DNA of 64,000 nucleotides from Anticarsia gemmatalis. Lineage: Eukaryota > Arthropoda > Insecta > Lepidoptera > Erebidae. The number at the start of each line of letters is the position of its first letter. The first letter of the stretch is position 1. Position numbers and translations under genes: made by a program. Below, piece by piece: positions 23,956 through 37,300 of this stretch. The notes under the pieces were generated by a model that was not told the DNA's origin, did no database searches, and saw only the letters and a list, made by a program, of their open reading frames with translations. The DNA is taken from the NCBI RefSeq assembly GCF_050436995.1, contig NC_134755.1, positions 3,101,001 to 3,165,000 of the forward strand, written 5' to 3'.

Positions 23956-26464
23956 TTTATAACATCATGCCTATTTTATAATATACCTGCGGTCTGTCAG
24001 TAGTTCTAAGTACCTAATAGAGGGCGAGTATTTGTCATAATTCCGGGTACGTTACTAAAATTTGGTTAAAAATATTCTAATACAAATTTTAATTAATTTG
24101 TAGCAATTTAACGGCTCGGGAATCCTAGACAATAATTAGCAGTCATACGTAATAGTAGAACTATAGTCAAACAAGCTTTTCTTACTCGCAACTACCGAGA
24201 AAACTAAAAATCCTACATTTTTCTTCGACCAAAATGACCAAGTGGCGACGTATGGGTAATTTACGTATTAGGTATAGGCTTAGGGTTAGGCCCTTATAGC
24301 CACGAATGAGGATTCTATTTGCGGCGCGAAGTTCTAAGGATTGTATTTAAGTAGGGTTGTTTTTGGTCTGCGTAAATTATGTGAATAATAGTTTTGATAT
24401 AGTTTTACCTTTCGTGTTCATAATATATGGAAAATAATAACAAATTTGGTGAAAATTAGCACTCTTGTTTACCCATAAATATTTGCATTACATATTTCCG
24501 TTTAAATATTCAATTTTCTGCTGCAACTAAATGCTGTTAATATTACATGTATTTGCAATTTTCAGAGGTGTTTGTTTGGAATAACGAAGCGAGAGACTAT
24601 TCTCACCGGGTAGGTAAAACATTGCTGCAAATAAGGAGCTAAGTATTGGCAGACTTGCTTTGCTTTTATTGAAGCAACCCGCTGAGAACAGTATCTACTG
24701 TATACGTAACGTACGTGTTAGTTTATGTTAAACAGCAATACCGCACTCTCGGGATTGAGACCTCAGTAAAGCAGAGCTTACTAGAATTTTTCCTTTTTAC
24801 TAAAAATATGTGAGGCTCAAAGATTGGTGTAATGCATTAGCTAGTGGCTGGCTGCCAGGCCGATGTTCAGAGCTCATACCACAACCTCTTTCTTTTACAA
24901 GAAAATATACGGTAATATTACAGGTGCAATTTCGAAGTCAAGAAGCCTCGCGTTCGCAAAATTACACTCATTTGTCAGTGTAAAGCGCTACTAAGCAACA
25001 CAATCTGTCAGAAAATAAAGCCTAATTAACATGGCTTATTGTTTAAAAGTATTTTAAAACAATTTCGGGGAGCAATACAAAGTATCGTGGTTTAAAATGC
25101 AAGGCATCGCGAAAGTTGGTCTAATGACTTAACGAGGACGATAAAAATGATTTATAAGATGGTGATTAGGAAGGGCGAAGGAAACTGAGAAGTGTTTAAG
25201 TTTGTCATCAAAAAGTGCGATACTGTCCCCTTGACGGTTGTGAACGAATGCTGTTTTATAGCTCGGTGTAACGTTAACACGTAAAGTTGTACACTCAAGG
25301 AGCATTTATGCAAACGTCGCGAGGCTTTTCGAATTGCAATTGCGGTTTAACTTAGGACGTTGAGCTGTTTCAGCCGTGTATTTTGTGATCATCAACGATT
25401 TTAGTAATAAGACTGTAGTATGTCAGTACTTCAATATTTTAAACTGATACATTTAATAAAAACATGGTATACGATGAGATTCATGATTAAGCAGAATGCA
25501 ACGAAAGGGAATCGTACTAACGTACACATTTCCTCGTAGTCGTAGGCACTATTTACATATTTGCATTAACTTCAGCGTTTGACTAGTTAGGCATTTCCAA
25601 GTAGCTAGCAAGTTAAATATGGCAGCACTTTGATGTCCCTAATGATAAGCTACATAAATTTACGATAGCTAAGTTTAATCTTAATCCTAGGTCTCATTAA
25701 GTAGATGCCAAAAGGCTAAAATAAAAGAAAAAAATTCAATTTAAATGCTCTCATTTCTTGCATTATTTGAATCAAATGAAATGTGATTTGGCATCGGAAA
25801 AAAAATAACGTGCTTACGTGTACTTAAGTGCCGCAGAAAAACCTAGCTTTATATAACTTTAGCGAAAACAGATGGACTCAAAATGGCAGAATGGCTAAAG
25901 GTGTGAAGCTAGAAACATATTTGAAGTCACAGAAAAAGTGTACTTATCAACAAATTATTAAAAAACCAATGTGTAAACTGCAAAAGCATGAACACTGCAT
26001 TCAGTATCGCATTAAGTGCAACATCGAACTCATTCTATGTAACAAAGTAGTCTCACAAGAAACAGGTAATATTGTGTAATATATTATGTTCGCACGTAAC
26101 ATGTTCTCCTTCGGTGATACTTGAGCGAATCAACGACTCAGTTGAATTCCAGTAATGAAGAATAAATATTGATGTTTATCAATAAGGAAACTGGAGAGTA
26201 ATAATGTAGGCATAGAAATATTCTTGATTCTCTTTTAGTCGTATAGTTATTATAAATTGAATTACGTTTTTATTTTGTGTTTGTTTGAGAATCTTTGAGG
26301 ACTCGCTAAGCTAAGCATTGATTGTTATAGAGTCGATAATAGTTATTTAGCTCTTCGAAAGCTACGGATATAACGGTAAAAAACAGGAACTTATTTTTAT
26401 CTGCAATTTATTGAGAATATTACAAACTAAATTATGGCTACTGAAATAAATCCTGAATTAAATA
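23956..26464. other. No recognisable feature
   Basis: AT-rich sequence. The frame at 25828-26079 (83 codons) has no recognisable motif and no supporting exon signals. Confidence 0.45.
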
Positions 26465-26650
26465 TGTATACTTAAGCAGAGCTTATTATTATCTAAAAAA
26501 AGCGTTCCATCATACAAATAATTTACTCAAAACCATGGCATACAATTGCTCTAAGAAATGTACACTTAGGCACAGCCTATTATTATCTAAAGTTTTCCTC
26601 GTGTCAAGAATATACCTACTCAAAACAACAAGGTATACATTTGCAACAAA
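26465..26650 (+). repeat. Local tandem duplication, unit about 95 bp
   Basis: Two adjacent units share gta.actta.gca.agc.tattattatctaaa (26465 and 26560) and, further on, tactcaaaac (26524 and 26618), with offsets of 95 and 94 bp. The units differ at many positions, so this is an old tandem duplication. Open frames on both strands across it (26510-26734 -, 26535-26717 +) follow from the repeat and show no domain. Confidence 0.75.
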
Positions 26651-27055
26651 GAAATCCTCTTCGAAAATATCTAAGAAAATAAAATATAGATTCTCAAAAG
26701 AATTTTTAATCAAGTAAATAATTAAAAGTTTCACATCACCTTACAAAGTTGAACATTAACACGTTGTCTGCTAGTGCCAACCACAGGTTGCATACAACTT
26801 GCGTAATTGAGACATGAACTTGTTGCAGCCGAGAAGTTTGCGAAAGCACGGCCTGCACTTGAGATACATGATAACATACCTTCAGCCAGAGAGTCTACAT
26901 AGCCGCTATATTTTTATAAGTCTATTTTGCTTTGGACTTTTGAGAAGACTAGGGTAAAGGTTTTGGTTGGTTAATAAAATGTTGATAGTTTTATAAGAAT
27001 GAAATTTAAAGGTTTACAATTTAAAACTTCTCGCGATTTGTACACATGAACCATT

Positions 27056-27165
27056 AGTCAGCACGTGACCACGGTCGATGCAATTCGATCGAAACGTCGG
27101 GTAAACCAATAAAGTATCCTTACCTTTAATTTTCAATCGTGTTTAGACCCGTTACATTATAGTTT
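27056..27165 (+). repeat. Interspersed repeat fragment with cgaaacgtcggg motif
   Basis: The string gtcagcacgtgaccacggtc, then gatcgaaacgtcgggtaaac, and later cgtgtttagacccgtta resembles a fragment I have seen repeated in insect genomes near non-LTR elements. No second copy is in the window, so the call rests on memory alone. Confidence 0.35.
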
Positions 27166-28062
27166 AGGACTAAAGAGGGTTTTTTTTACAATGTAATTAT
27201 TTAGATTACTTTCGGCACTTTTTACTGTTCTTGACCAGTGTAAAAAATTTACAAATTGTAATAATAAAAAAAACCTAATGGAGAGCATGAGTAAAAAATA
27301 GAACGCTCATTTTCCCAATATTTATTTTAACACAATTATTATTGATGTGGACAAACTGGCGACAACTCAGTTGTGGGTTTCCTTCAATCACAAAGTCAAT
27401 ATTTGCTAACTAATCAATCGCTTTTTTTCCTGTTCAAAAGTTCCAACTTGTTCGCGTTTACTCTCAGAGAACCTCCAACCTTATGTTGATATTTTCAGCG
27501 CTACTACAATGAAAGTTCCATAAAAATAAACATTTGTACTAAGATTTTATTGTTCTTGTTGAAAGCTGGAATACTTGCCTTTTATGTAGTTTCAACGTAA
27601 GATATAAATTGCCCGCATTACACTGAAAGATGTGTACGCTCATGTATTTCCCTCTGGAGACCAAACAGAGCAATGTAAATTGCGTAAATAAATATATTAT
27701 GAAGTCTTACTTTCAACAAGTATTTTATTTAACTGTTCTGCGCAGTACTATTGATCTCCTTGAAAGACTATACGGGGGTACTACAGAAACACAAAGTAAC
27801 ATCCTTTCCCAATTTGATATCTTTGAAAACAAACCCTCTTTCGACTTATAGCTCTTCGGTGAATTTAACGTACACATTTAGCTCGCAGTGCCTGTGATAT
27901 ACGAGTATAGGTGAAACCAATCTCCTGATAAAACAGAAAGTATTTAGCGAATGTTATAAAAATTGGAAGCGACGTCGTTGTATGGTAAAAAGAATGTTGG
28001 AAGAAAGAATGAGGAAACTTTATAGAGGGATCATGGAGAATGGTGAGCCACAGAAACTTGAG

Positions 28063-28250
28063 TTTTTTTTACAAAATTTCAATTTGTGTTGAGCTTTAAA
28101 ACGGTGAATAAAATTATGCTTAAATACCGTAATTTTCCTCTAAAAAGCTCAGCTGAAATATATCGTTAAATACAGAGATAGTAACATTTTCCTTTTTAAG
28201 AAAATTTCAATTTGTGTTAAGCTTGAAGCGCTGAATTAAATTATGCTAAG
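28063..28250 (+). repeat. Local direct duplication, offset 128 bp
   Basis: aaaatttcaatttgtgtt occurs at 28073 and again at 28201, each followed by ragctt..aar.c.gtgaat.aaattatgct. About 60 bp is shared at 128 bp spacing with roughly one difference in six. It is an imperfect tandem duplication, not an array. Confidence 0.75.
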
Positions 28251-28670
28251 GAGTTGAAATAATGTGGTATAAAGTTTGCAAGCTAAATATCTCGTGAGTA
28301 GCAGTAGTCAAGAATGTAGGTTGTATTTCTAACATTGTTATTGCTGTAACGTCAAATGTGTTTATTGCGGCAACGATGTTCGCGCAGAATAATCACTGAG
28401 GCCATTATACGGCGTACATGAACGATTTGCGATGTGATGTTAATGAGAGCGATGGCATAAACTATTATCGCGATATATGCTGTAATTTTATTAACTGGGT
28501 GATTCATACATTACTCATAGCAGAAACTTTATTTACTGGGTAACTCTTTAAAGAACAAAATTACGGTTCTACGAGTAAAATTTTCAATACTTAAAGTTGC
28601 TAATAAAATTTATTTATCAAAGTGGCGCTAATTAGCTTGCATTAGAATTGAAGCCCTTAGAATTATTTTT

Positions 28671-28848
28671 GTTTCGCGCAGACTTTTACAAACATACAAA
28701 CAACGGACAAAAAGTACAACCAGACCCGAAACAACTATTTGTGGGTAGCACAAATAATAATAACGTCTCGGATAGGAATCCCACCCACGACCTCCCGACG
28801 CAATGGTAGTGGCGTGGCGACAACTTTAACCACCCCACTGCCACACAT
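28671..28848 (-). mobile_element. SINE family 1, 3'-truncated copy
   Basis: The minus-strand head (mutated A box ggcagtggggtggttaaag, then gtcgggaggtcgtgggtgg) is joined to ttatttgtgctacccacaaa and gttgtttgtatgtttgtaaa. The conserved terminal module cccgcgacac...gttgtctttt is absent after gtctgcgcga. The B box is damaged. It lies 88 bp from the TIR element at 28936. Confidence 0.8.
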
Positions 28849-28935
28849 GGTTACCGATATGTTCTTATTTCTGCAGAACTTTTTCTAAGCACCAATAAGT
28901 ATCACCTATAATAATTGCAGTTCAAAATCAATATA

Positions 28936-29421
28936 TATGTTACTGTAAAAGCTCGAACGGTGGTAAATCCTAAGATTTTCCGGTATAACCTAAGATTTAC
29001 CAACTCGAAATGGTAAAAGTCCGAACAATTCTTTTATTTCGAACTTTTACCTATATTCACTTGATGATATCGAGATGTCGCCGGAGCCCCGCTTCGCGGG
29101 GCTCCTCCTTCTGGGTGGTTAAAAAAAAATAACCACGAAGGCTAAGGTGGGAGCTTCGCTTCGCTCGCTCCCACCTTAGCCTTCTAACCTAACCTACCCA
29201 TGTCGCTATGCCCAAAACTCCTTCTTTATAACTATGTCACAGTATATAATTATACCGTGAAATAGTTATAAACATAGTTATGAAGGAGGATTTTTTTATA
29301 TATCGTAACATAGTTTTTAAACTCTGGCTTGTTCGGACTTTTACCATTGAGAGTTGGTAAATCTTAGGTTTTACCGGAAAATCTTAGGATTTACCAAAGT
29401 TCGGGCTTTTACAGTAACATA
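28936..29421. mobile_element. TIR DNA element with four internal hairpins
   Basis: The terminal inverted repeats are about 93 bp (28936-29028 and 29329-29421) and very similar. They begin TATGTTACTGTAAAAGC and contain gtaaatcctaagattttccg. TA flanks both ends, consistent with a TA target-site duplication. The core is a row of separate stem-loops: 29083-29105 (10 bp, perfect, loop TTC), 29115-29136 (6 bp around an A run), 29137-29184 (18 bp, perfect) and 29218-29288 (7+10 bp with a bulge, plus an inner stem). There is no open frame, so it is non-autonomous. A TA duplication would fit a Tc1/mariner-type transposase, but the long TIR does not point to one superfamily. Confidence 0.8.
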
Positions 29422-31689
29422 TACATTTAAATGAACTCGCATTGCCAAATCAGTTGTAATAACATGTAATCCATCCACAGCAGCTAAATAATAGCACACT
29501 GGCGTTCTATTGTTTCGTAGAATACTGAATTTACTATTACCGACCATTTTGGTTTACCGACAATAGTTATTTCAATAATTAATCGAATATAATGTGTGTT
29601 TGAGATTCCAATAATAATGGTTGGCGGTTTGATTATGTGAAAATACATAGCCATTATTGTAAATTTTTCTTGCACTTTGACGTATGCAGCATATAAGTAA
29701 AACGCGATCTTTAGTTCATCTTGTATGTTGTTTAAAAAAAACAAGTGCAATTAAGACAATAAATTTTATAAGAAGCAATAAACCGGTTTCCTATTTTTTC
29801 AATTTATTAATAGCGTCGAAATTATTCATTAAAAAAATGAAATACACATATTATTATTTGGGGCGATATCGAAATGCATAATATACAAAAGCTACATACA
29901 CATATTATTATTAATAATAATAAAACATAAATAGGAACAAAAAAAGAACCAATTATAATAAAATTATAACATTAAAAAATATTGCTATCGGAAAATAAAC
30001 GAAATTAAATTGAGGCACTTAGAGTGCTGTTACGATCGGCTTAAAACGGAAATTACTTCATACATTTTACAATTTTATAATATTATATTATCGATACATT
30101 ACAACGGCTTAATTTTAAGTGACCGTTCTGAATTAAGGTCAATTTATAAGGGTCGTAAAAGTACTGGGGGCCAGACAGAGGTTAAACCATCTTAATTTAG
30201 ATGATTTCACAGACCTAACAAGCTTGGGTTCTAGGTTCAACTTTATTAATTAGGTATCGAAATTTTGTACTAAATGTTTTCATATATCATGGCAGATTGT
30301 GCCAAAACCTGTAATAAAGTCAGACGTCGAATTAAAGGATCTACTATTACAATATGGATATTGGGTTATTTATGTACTTATTATTTACCTAAGAGTATGA
30401 GTCGATATTCAGTTGGTTCAATTAAGTTAACTAATAGAATGTTGGTAAGTTATATTGCAAAGAATTATATAAAACGCCAAACAAAGCAAGAAGCCTTAAT
30501 GTGGTTTAGTAAATCCTAGTTATTGCAATGCGAACGACAGATTAAAATTTGCTTTCAAGTGTTTTTTGTTTATTTAAGGTATACTCTTAACGGTAGTTAT
30601 ATTGCTATCATTGCTTAAATCTGCGCAGATAATCTTAAGGTCATTGACCCCATATCATATGACACTAAAGTATATAAACAAACACGCTAACTTTTGTAAA
30701 ATATATGTACCTATACACAAATACAAAGAAATTACGGGTTGCCGTGTCCATAAAGACTCACAACCCGTGTGAACGTAAACCCTACCTATTAAATGAAACT
30801 CCGTCTCAATGACAATTGTTTTATCCTAGTGACATTTTAACCTTGCCCTCAGTAATCACGTTCACGTCTTACGATTAAAGTTGCAGTTGCAGTAAGACCT
30901 TATATTGGACACGCGAAGAATAGTTTTTACGAGTGGTGCAATAGTTGAGATGCTCATTGTGTCATATCACTGTTACTAGTGTTATGGCTAAAGTGTTGAC
31001 TTATTAGACTTGGTTCTAAATAAATACTGATAAGATATCCATGACTTTAAATGAATGAACGATTTTTATCTATTCTCGCCTATTAAGGCTAAAGTCAATT
31101 AAAAGAAAGTCTTACCAGAAAATGAAAACCACAGAAATTATCACTTATTATTCATTATTATCATTTAGATCTTTAAATGTAAAATATAACAAGTCCTATT
31201 GTAATTTCGTAGTAAATAACAAAACTTTAAGGGAATAGAAAACATCGAAAAAAACTAATTCAAACCTACAAAAAACTTAATTGACCTCCAGTTATTACAC
31301 GAAGATGAACAGAACTATGAATGTTTTGTAAACTTTACTCTTTAACTTTGTCTCACCAAAAACAAGTATTCAATTTACTAAGGTATATCTAGCACGTATC
31401 ATCAAATACATGATTACAATTCCTAATCCGCCATTGTCCATTGTCCGGCAGAGTATAAACCTACATTACTAAGTGCTACCGAGCTCTCCTGCCCGTATGA
31501 CTAATGTATGCACTGTTAATAGCCCTAAGTGCGAAAGGTTAAGTACAAATGAATGTTTGAACGGTAGACCGTTAGTGTTAAAACACTAGTTAGTTTGATG
31601 TTGAATGTGGGATATGGAATGAAGATAATTTGAGAACTTTGAAATATATTTTAGTTGAAATAATTTTATATGAAACTTATCGGTAAAGG
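29422..31689. other. No recognisable gene
   Basis: AT-rich sequence with (TAT/ATA)n runs around 29895-29930. The frame at 30274-30519 (81 codons) is the most protein-like by eye, but I recognise no domain and see no exon signals to support it. Confidence 0.4.
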
Positions 31690-31770
31690 GCCATGTGTCG
31701 CCTAAGTTAAGGAAGTTGTCATGCTTCGTATTGCTGGAACACAAAGGTTCGACTCTTCAAGGATCTAGAT
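31690..31770 (+). pseudogene. tRNA-like or SINE-head relic
   Basis: tgtcgcctaagttaaggaag resembles an A-box/D-arm region. About 30 bases later aaaggttcgactcttcaa matches a B box (GGTTCGANTC). The spacing fits a tRNA-derived promoter, but no acceptor stem closes and no SINE body from the other families follows. It is a degenerate tRNA-derived head at best. Confidence 0.3.
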
Positions 31771-33404
31771 TATTTATTCAGTACTTTGCCACTTTACTTC
31801 TAGCAGAGTTCCTAATTATATTAACCCCGAAGTTTTGTTTATAATTCCATGAACACAATAACCAATTACTTAAATTAACTACCCTGGAACTACTTGAAAA
31901 AAAACACACAATATGTATGTATAATGCCATGATCAAAATTAAGTAATCACATTTTCATGACACCTGCACCAGAATTTCCGCATCATTTCATCAAAATGAC
32001 CATACATCAGCTAAATACAGCGCTCCAGCAATTTCACCTCTAAACATTTAAACGGACTCCATTCTAGTGAACGTTGGGCACTGAGCTTAAACATGTACCA
32101 CCGGCTCTGGCCATAAGTCTGAATTTTTTATCGACGCATGGATAACACGTCCTGACAGAAGCCTTTGAAACGAGCCACATTTTGAACACTGAAAATGGTT
32201 GAATTGCGCACAAAATGTGGGCATTATGGTGTATGTGCTTATGTGCAACTAAACTACGATGATGCTTACTGAGTAATTCTGATCTTTGAGTAATTTATGA
32301 AATCCTGTTCGTTGGAGTAAGGACATTAGACATTGTGTCCCGATGGACTCAGAGTAATTCGACTCTACCGGCATTAAAACGACTAGTGATACTCAATTGA
32401 TATGACATGTCTTCAATTAGTTAGATCGCTATCGAAATATATTAGTTCCAAGTTGTCTTAATAATTATGTAGATAACAATTTGATGATTAAAATAAGGGA
32501 ATTACCCATTGTAAAAACCTAATTTACTAACGAGATATTAAATGAAGTACTCCAATTTGAATCTTACATACTACTTAAAAATGACTGCGAGAAGAAAAAA
32601 GCATAACATTGAAGCACATTTTATTTTTCAGTCGTCCACTTACAGTGGCACAAGTATTCAGGTTCACACTGTTTCGGGCGTAGGTGAAATATTTACAGCG
32701 TGTACGCAATTTAAATTGCGGCAGGGTCTAAAGTGACGCCCGGTAACATGTTTGTTTTGATCACAATGGTATTGTGAATTAGATATAGCTACCCTTTATC
32801 TTTAGCGCTAAAGGAAATTCCCACAGATCCGCTTTTTGTCCTGTGAACTTGACCTTTCATCGTTCTAGAATTCGATTATCATCATCAATATAGCATCATC
32901 CAATAATCCATGTTCACACCTTACATTTTTCTGTGCGGATCTCATAGGTAGAAACTTACTTAACTATCTTAGCACCTGCGTAATAAACCAAGAATAAAAG
33001 CTTATAAGTAGCAGTCTAGCTCGCTCCTTTCTTAAAGCATTTTGTTCACAATAAACAAGATGTACCAGTTTGAAGACTCAGCGAGTTGAAGCAAAAATCA
33101 ATCAACAAGGATTTATGGCTTGTCAAATGTAATAAAACAGTCGATGCAACAAAGCCCAGAGGTTTAGGGAGCGTTCAAAAAGTCATTAATTTAAATGTCA
33201 CCTCGTTGGGCCCGACGATTCCTTGTGAATGTACTGCTAATATATTAACATATGGGTGACTAGCTAATAAACGTTTACATAAATATTTTCTTGAAAGTGT
33301 TGCCTAATAATATAAACTTTTGTATTGGTACTTAAAAGGGCCTTTTAGCAAAGGGACTTATTTTATCCACTTTTAAAAGAAAGAAAATTACAATGATCGA
33401 TTTT
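31771..33404. other. No recognisable feature
   Basis: AT-rich sequence with no supported gene or repeat. The short open frame at 32542-32736 has no domain. Confidence 0.45.
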
Positions 33405-33545
33405 TTGCCCATTACTGCTGGGTATGGATCTCTTCTCTAACGGATGAGGAGTTACGCCAAGAGTTAGCCAAGTGCGGGTCGGAGAAATTCCTTCAAGAAA
33501 TATATTAAACACCTTTTAGGCATGCAAGGTTTTATCACGATGACA
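33405..33545 (-). mobile_element. SINE family 2, strongly decayed 3' part
   Basis: Blocks in the same order as the better copy at 60280-60585 are still visible: cccattactgctggg, gccaagtgcgggt, then ggcatgcaaggttttatcac. The stretches between them are scrambled and the tRNA head is missing. It is an old insertion on the minus strand. Confidence 0.65.
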
Positions 33546-34311
33546 AACGACAGCTTTATTAAAAAAAATGTTACTGTAACCTAACTTAATACGTCATCAT
33601 TGTTCCCTGTATATCCGCGGTGCTTGAAATCGGAGTCACGTGCATATTCCCAAGTTATACGAGTAGCTAACACCAGCTATGTGTAATAAACCAAGCATTT
33701 AACTACGCAGCTTCCTTAAAACTCTACAACAAAAATCAATACACGTTTTCTTGATAAACTCTTACGTCTAACGTATTGTCAACCGCAGAAGCAATTAGAT
33801 GAGTCAGGATACATGACGCATTACACGCCTCCTTGATCCAATTAGCGCTGTATCTTAGGTGTGGTACCATTCATCTGTTATCCTTTAATTTTGTTATACG
33901 AATATAACTATTTTCCCTGTAAATATTTGTCTACTAGAAGACGTAAGAGTCATACTGATCGAGTTGTGTGAGGTTAAGCAATGTAATCAAGGTCAGTATT
34001 ACGATGGGTGAACGTTTTCAAGAGTTACTTTACCATTAATTTTCTGGTTTGTGGATGTCCCATTTTCTTTACGTAATGATGCTTAGGATAGCTGTTCTGC
34101 AGTTTTAAGGTTAACTCTGATCCAGGTAAACTGAATTATGACAGTACTGACGCCAATTTAGATCGAAATTAGGGTAGGATGAATTAGGATAATTATGCTG
34201 TGCTTCCAGTAATTACTGGATACTTGAAAGATTCATGTGCAAAGGGCTTGCTCCGTCACTGTCGTTAAGTCATTATCATAGTAGTAATTTATGGATGTAC
34301 GTCACGTATGG

Positions 34312-34346
34312 ATGTCTCATAGCTACGATATGCAGCTATGAGACAT
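34312..34346. other. Perfect 13 bp stem hairpin
   Basis: atgtctcatagct at 34312-34324 pairs perfectly with agctatgagacat at 34334-34346 across a 9 nt loop. It is too short for a typical pre-miRNA, but it is a strong isolated inverted repeat with no element edges around it. Confidence 0.7.
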
Positions 34347-37300
34347 ATGACTCAGTGACTCATAAGTACTAAACAAGTGCTACCGACCCTACACGTGATT
34401 TGAGATACAAAAACAATAATATTCAAAATGTCTTTGACAATATAATCCGACCTAAGGATAATACTTTAATCTTTCCTATTAAAATACTGGATTATGAAAA
34501 TCAAAGCTGTAAGTTTGTCAAACTCAACAAAAGAACGGAACGAGTTCAAGAAAGAAAAACTTAAATCACGAAATTTTCCCCGTTGAAGTAGAAAACTTCT
34601 CGGTGCAGGTAGAAAGGGGTGCGCTATTAAACAGTGAAGATGACACTTCTCCTAAAACAAGCGAAAATTTCGCCATTTGCCGAGATTGTCACTTGTTTTA
34701 AACCTGAAAAGGGTCCCCTTAAATGACCTCAAAATTGCCGACGCGCCCAAGGTGCCATAAATTCTTGCCAGATTCACAACATACAAACAAATATAGCAAA
34801 CATCCTTGCTAAACCTCCGCCCTGTAAATCCACGACGAAATAAGCTCGTGAAATATAGCACCCATAAGTCTAACTTCGTTTCTAATTAAACTCAAATTCG
34901 TCTGCTCATCCACATTCAAGGAATCATAACTGCGTGTAATAACCATTTAGAAGACTCAAAACTCCAGATTAATGTTCTTAGCAAAAATAACTTAAGCCTT
35001 AAGCACTTTGAAGTCTAAATAAACATAAATTGAAGGAAAACTCCTACGTCGTCGAGTTTGTGCACGCTCACCGGGAATTTATTCAAGAGCAACCAATTTC
35101 AACTTTTCTTCGACATTCGTTTTATATTTAAACTTTTTCTTTTTCTCTCTTTATGAACCGCGAGCGTTTATTGTTTCATTCCAATTTATATTTTCCCTTT
35201 GTTCCAGAGTTTGGTGTAATGTGAAAACGGTTGATAATGGTCATGTCTGACTGACTGCTTAATGGTGGTGCTTATCTGAAGGAGCAAGTTTCTAACTGAG
35301 AGAAATGTTCGTTGTTTATGAAGGTAAGGGAAGTAATCTATCAAGTGTATGCTGTGTATGCTGTCTATGTGCATATACATCGTTACTATGCGTAACTCAA
35401 GCAACATGTGGAATATTGGATAGTTTAGAACTTATGTGACCTACTTTTAGGATAGCAGAATTTGATTAAGCGTTTGGCTTATTGGGATAATGATCAATCT
35501 GCCGTACCCCAGTAATTGCAGGGGTGAACGCAATTTTCGTTCCATATATTTCTGTGTCAGATATTTGGGTGATGCCCATATAAAACATGGTTTACATAAT
35601 AAATAAAAGGTAATATGCGATTCTGTCCCTATATTAAATATCCCAAGTCAATTTATGAGTATACTGTACTTATTGTACAACAAAAATTTTAACATCTGGA
35701 CAGAAATAAATATTAAATTATATTATTTTTAATTATAATGAAAATTACAGATAAAACTAGAATATACTAAGTTTATTTACAAATAAAAGCGTCCACGAGA
35801 CACTAAGAGTGAATTGAAAGCCCCATTCATTCTGTGACGCGCAAAATGAAAGTCGTCAATTCACAAGAACTTAAGAACCTTTAATGTAAGTCCCGATGTA
35901 AATGGGCGATTTAAGAGGGAATTTAATATTAAAAATGCTGAATTTTATAAAAAGATTTTAAAAGTAAATCTCTACATAATGATGCTTAAAGAAATAAATT
36001 TTGCTACTTTAATTTAGTATCAAAGTGGTCTAACTCCTCAAATAAATATTTCAAACCTGGTGTAATTTATTTTTAAGTACGCATTTTCTTTTTGAATACC
36101 TTATGTTTATTCTGTCTGTCAACACCACATGTCAACCAAGCCTCCTACCGGCGTAATTTTCATACCGGTTCTTCCAAAACCGAATTCTAATAAAAGTGTA
36201 AAAAAATTACACCGGTTTCACCAACTTCCTTCAACATTATTAATCTAGTAATCCTATTACTAAGGGACCTAATCAAAACATTTCTTTACGAGGGTCTACT
36301 AAGGTACTAAGGTAACATACTCGCATGATTCTCGATCTTAAGCACCAAAAGCCGTGAACTGTGAACTCCCTTGGGACTAAAAACCCGACCCTTCTACGAA
36401 CACTGATGTTATCGCGATGTGAGCATAATATATCAAGATATAATGTAGGTATGTTACTATTATAATAAAGGGTTTCCTGCCTAGATTGTTAGATAAGGTC
36501 GCGTCTGATGGATGAGAACTACCAAGTATGATACCTTCATCAGTTATATGAAAAAAACTAATATTAGCCGACGCTTCGGCCTCTTTAAAATGTGTTAAAT
36601 TGCATGATTCATTTTGTTTAATAAACTGCAGCATTTATTAAGCTCTTTATGCAGGAGATGTCACTCTAATCTTTTTTAATTACGACGCGATTTCATAGAT
36701 CCAAGAAATCTATGAACATCTTTGGAAGCTACTATATCTTTTTCTTCGCTTTTTCTTTCTATCTACATACCTTAACTCAAAGACATATGTATTTTAAAAT
36801 TATTTTTACAGCAGTACCTGCATTGCTCCCGACTAACAATAAGCAAGACCCGTATTACTCTAATATAATGTTTGACTAGAAACACAACAATAAGACTCTA
36901 CTGCTGGAGGTCACTTCTACGTTCTATTTATACAAAATAGAGACATAGTACGTAAGTTAACCTTTATTATTTGTCCTTGATCTGTGTGACAAAACGGTAA
37001 ATATAATAGAATATAATATACAAGTTATAGAATACCGGCAAGTCGCTTCGCCTCATCAATTTTGACAAACCATTAAATATTTATGGTAATGACGTCATGA
37101 AAATGGAAGCAGGCAAAAATGGGTTTGAAGTTATTTAACTTAAATCAGATGTAGATTATCATAATATGACTGAAATATGAAAGGTTTATTGAGAACCTAA
37201 AGATTCGTTTTGTTCCTCTTCAAATAAAGAGTACTAAATGAATTTTGTTGAAACTATCGGAGCGGGAGTATATCGAAGAAAGATGTAACAAAAAAAAATA

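Noticed and set aside
29183..29197. ctaacctaaccta, resembling insect telomere repeat (TTAGG)n
   Set aside because: Only about two and a half units, located inside a TIR element; too short for a telomeric array.
29895..29930. (TAT/ATA)n runs as an origin or scaffold element
   Set aside because: Such runs are everywhere in this AT-rich DNA and carry no specific signal.
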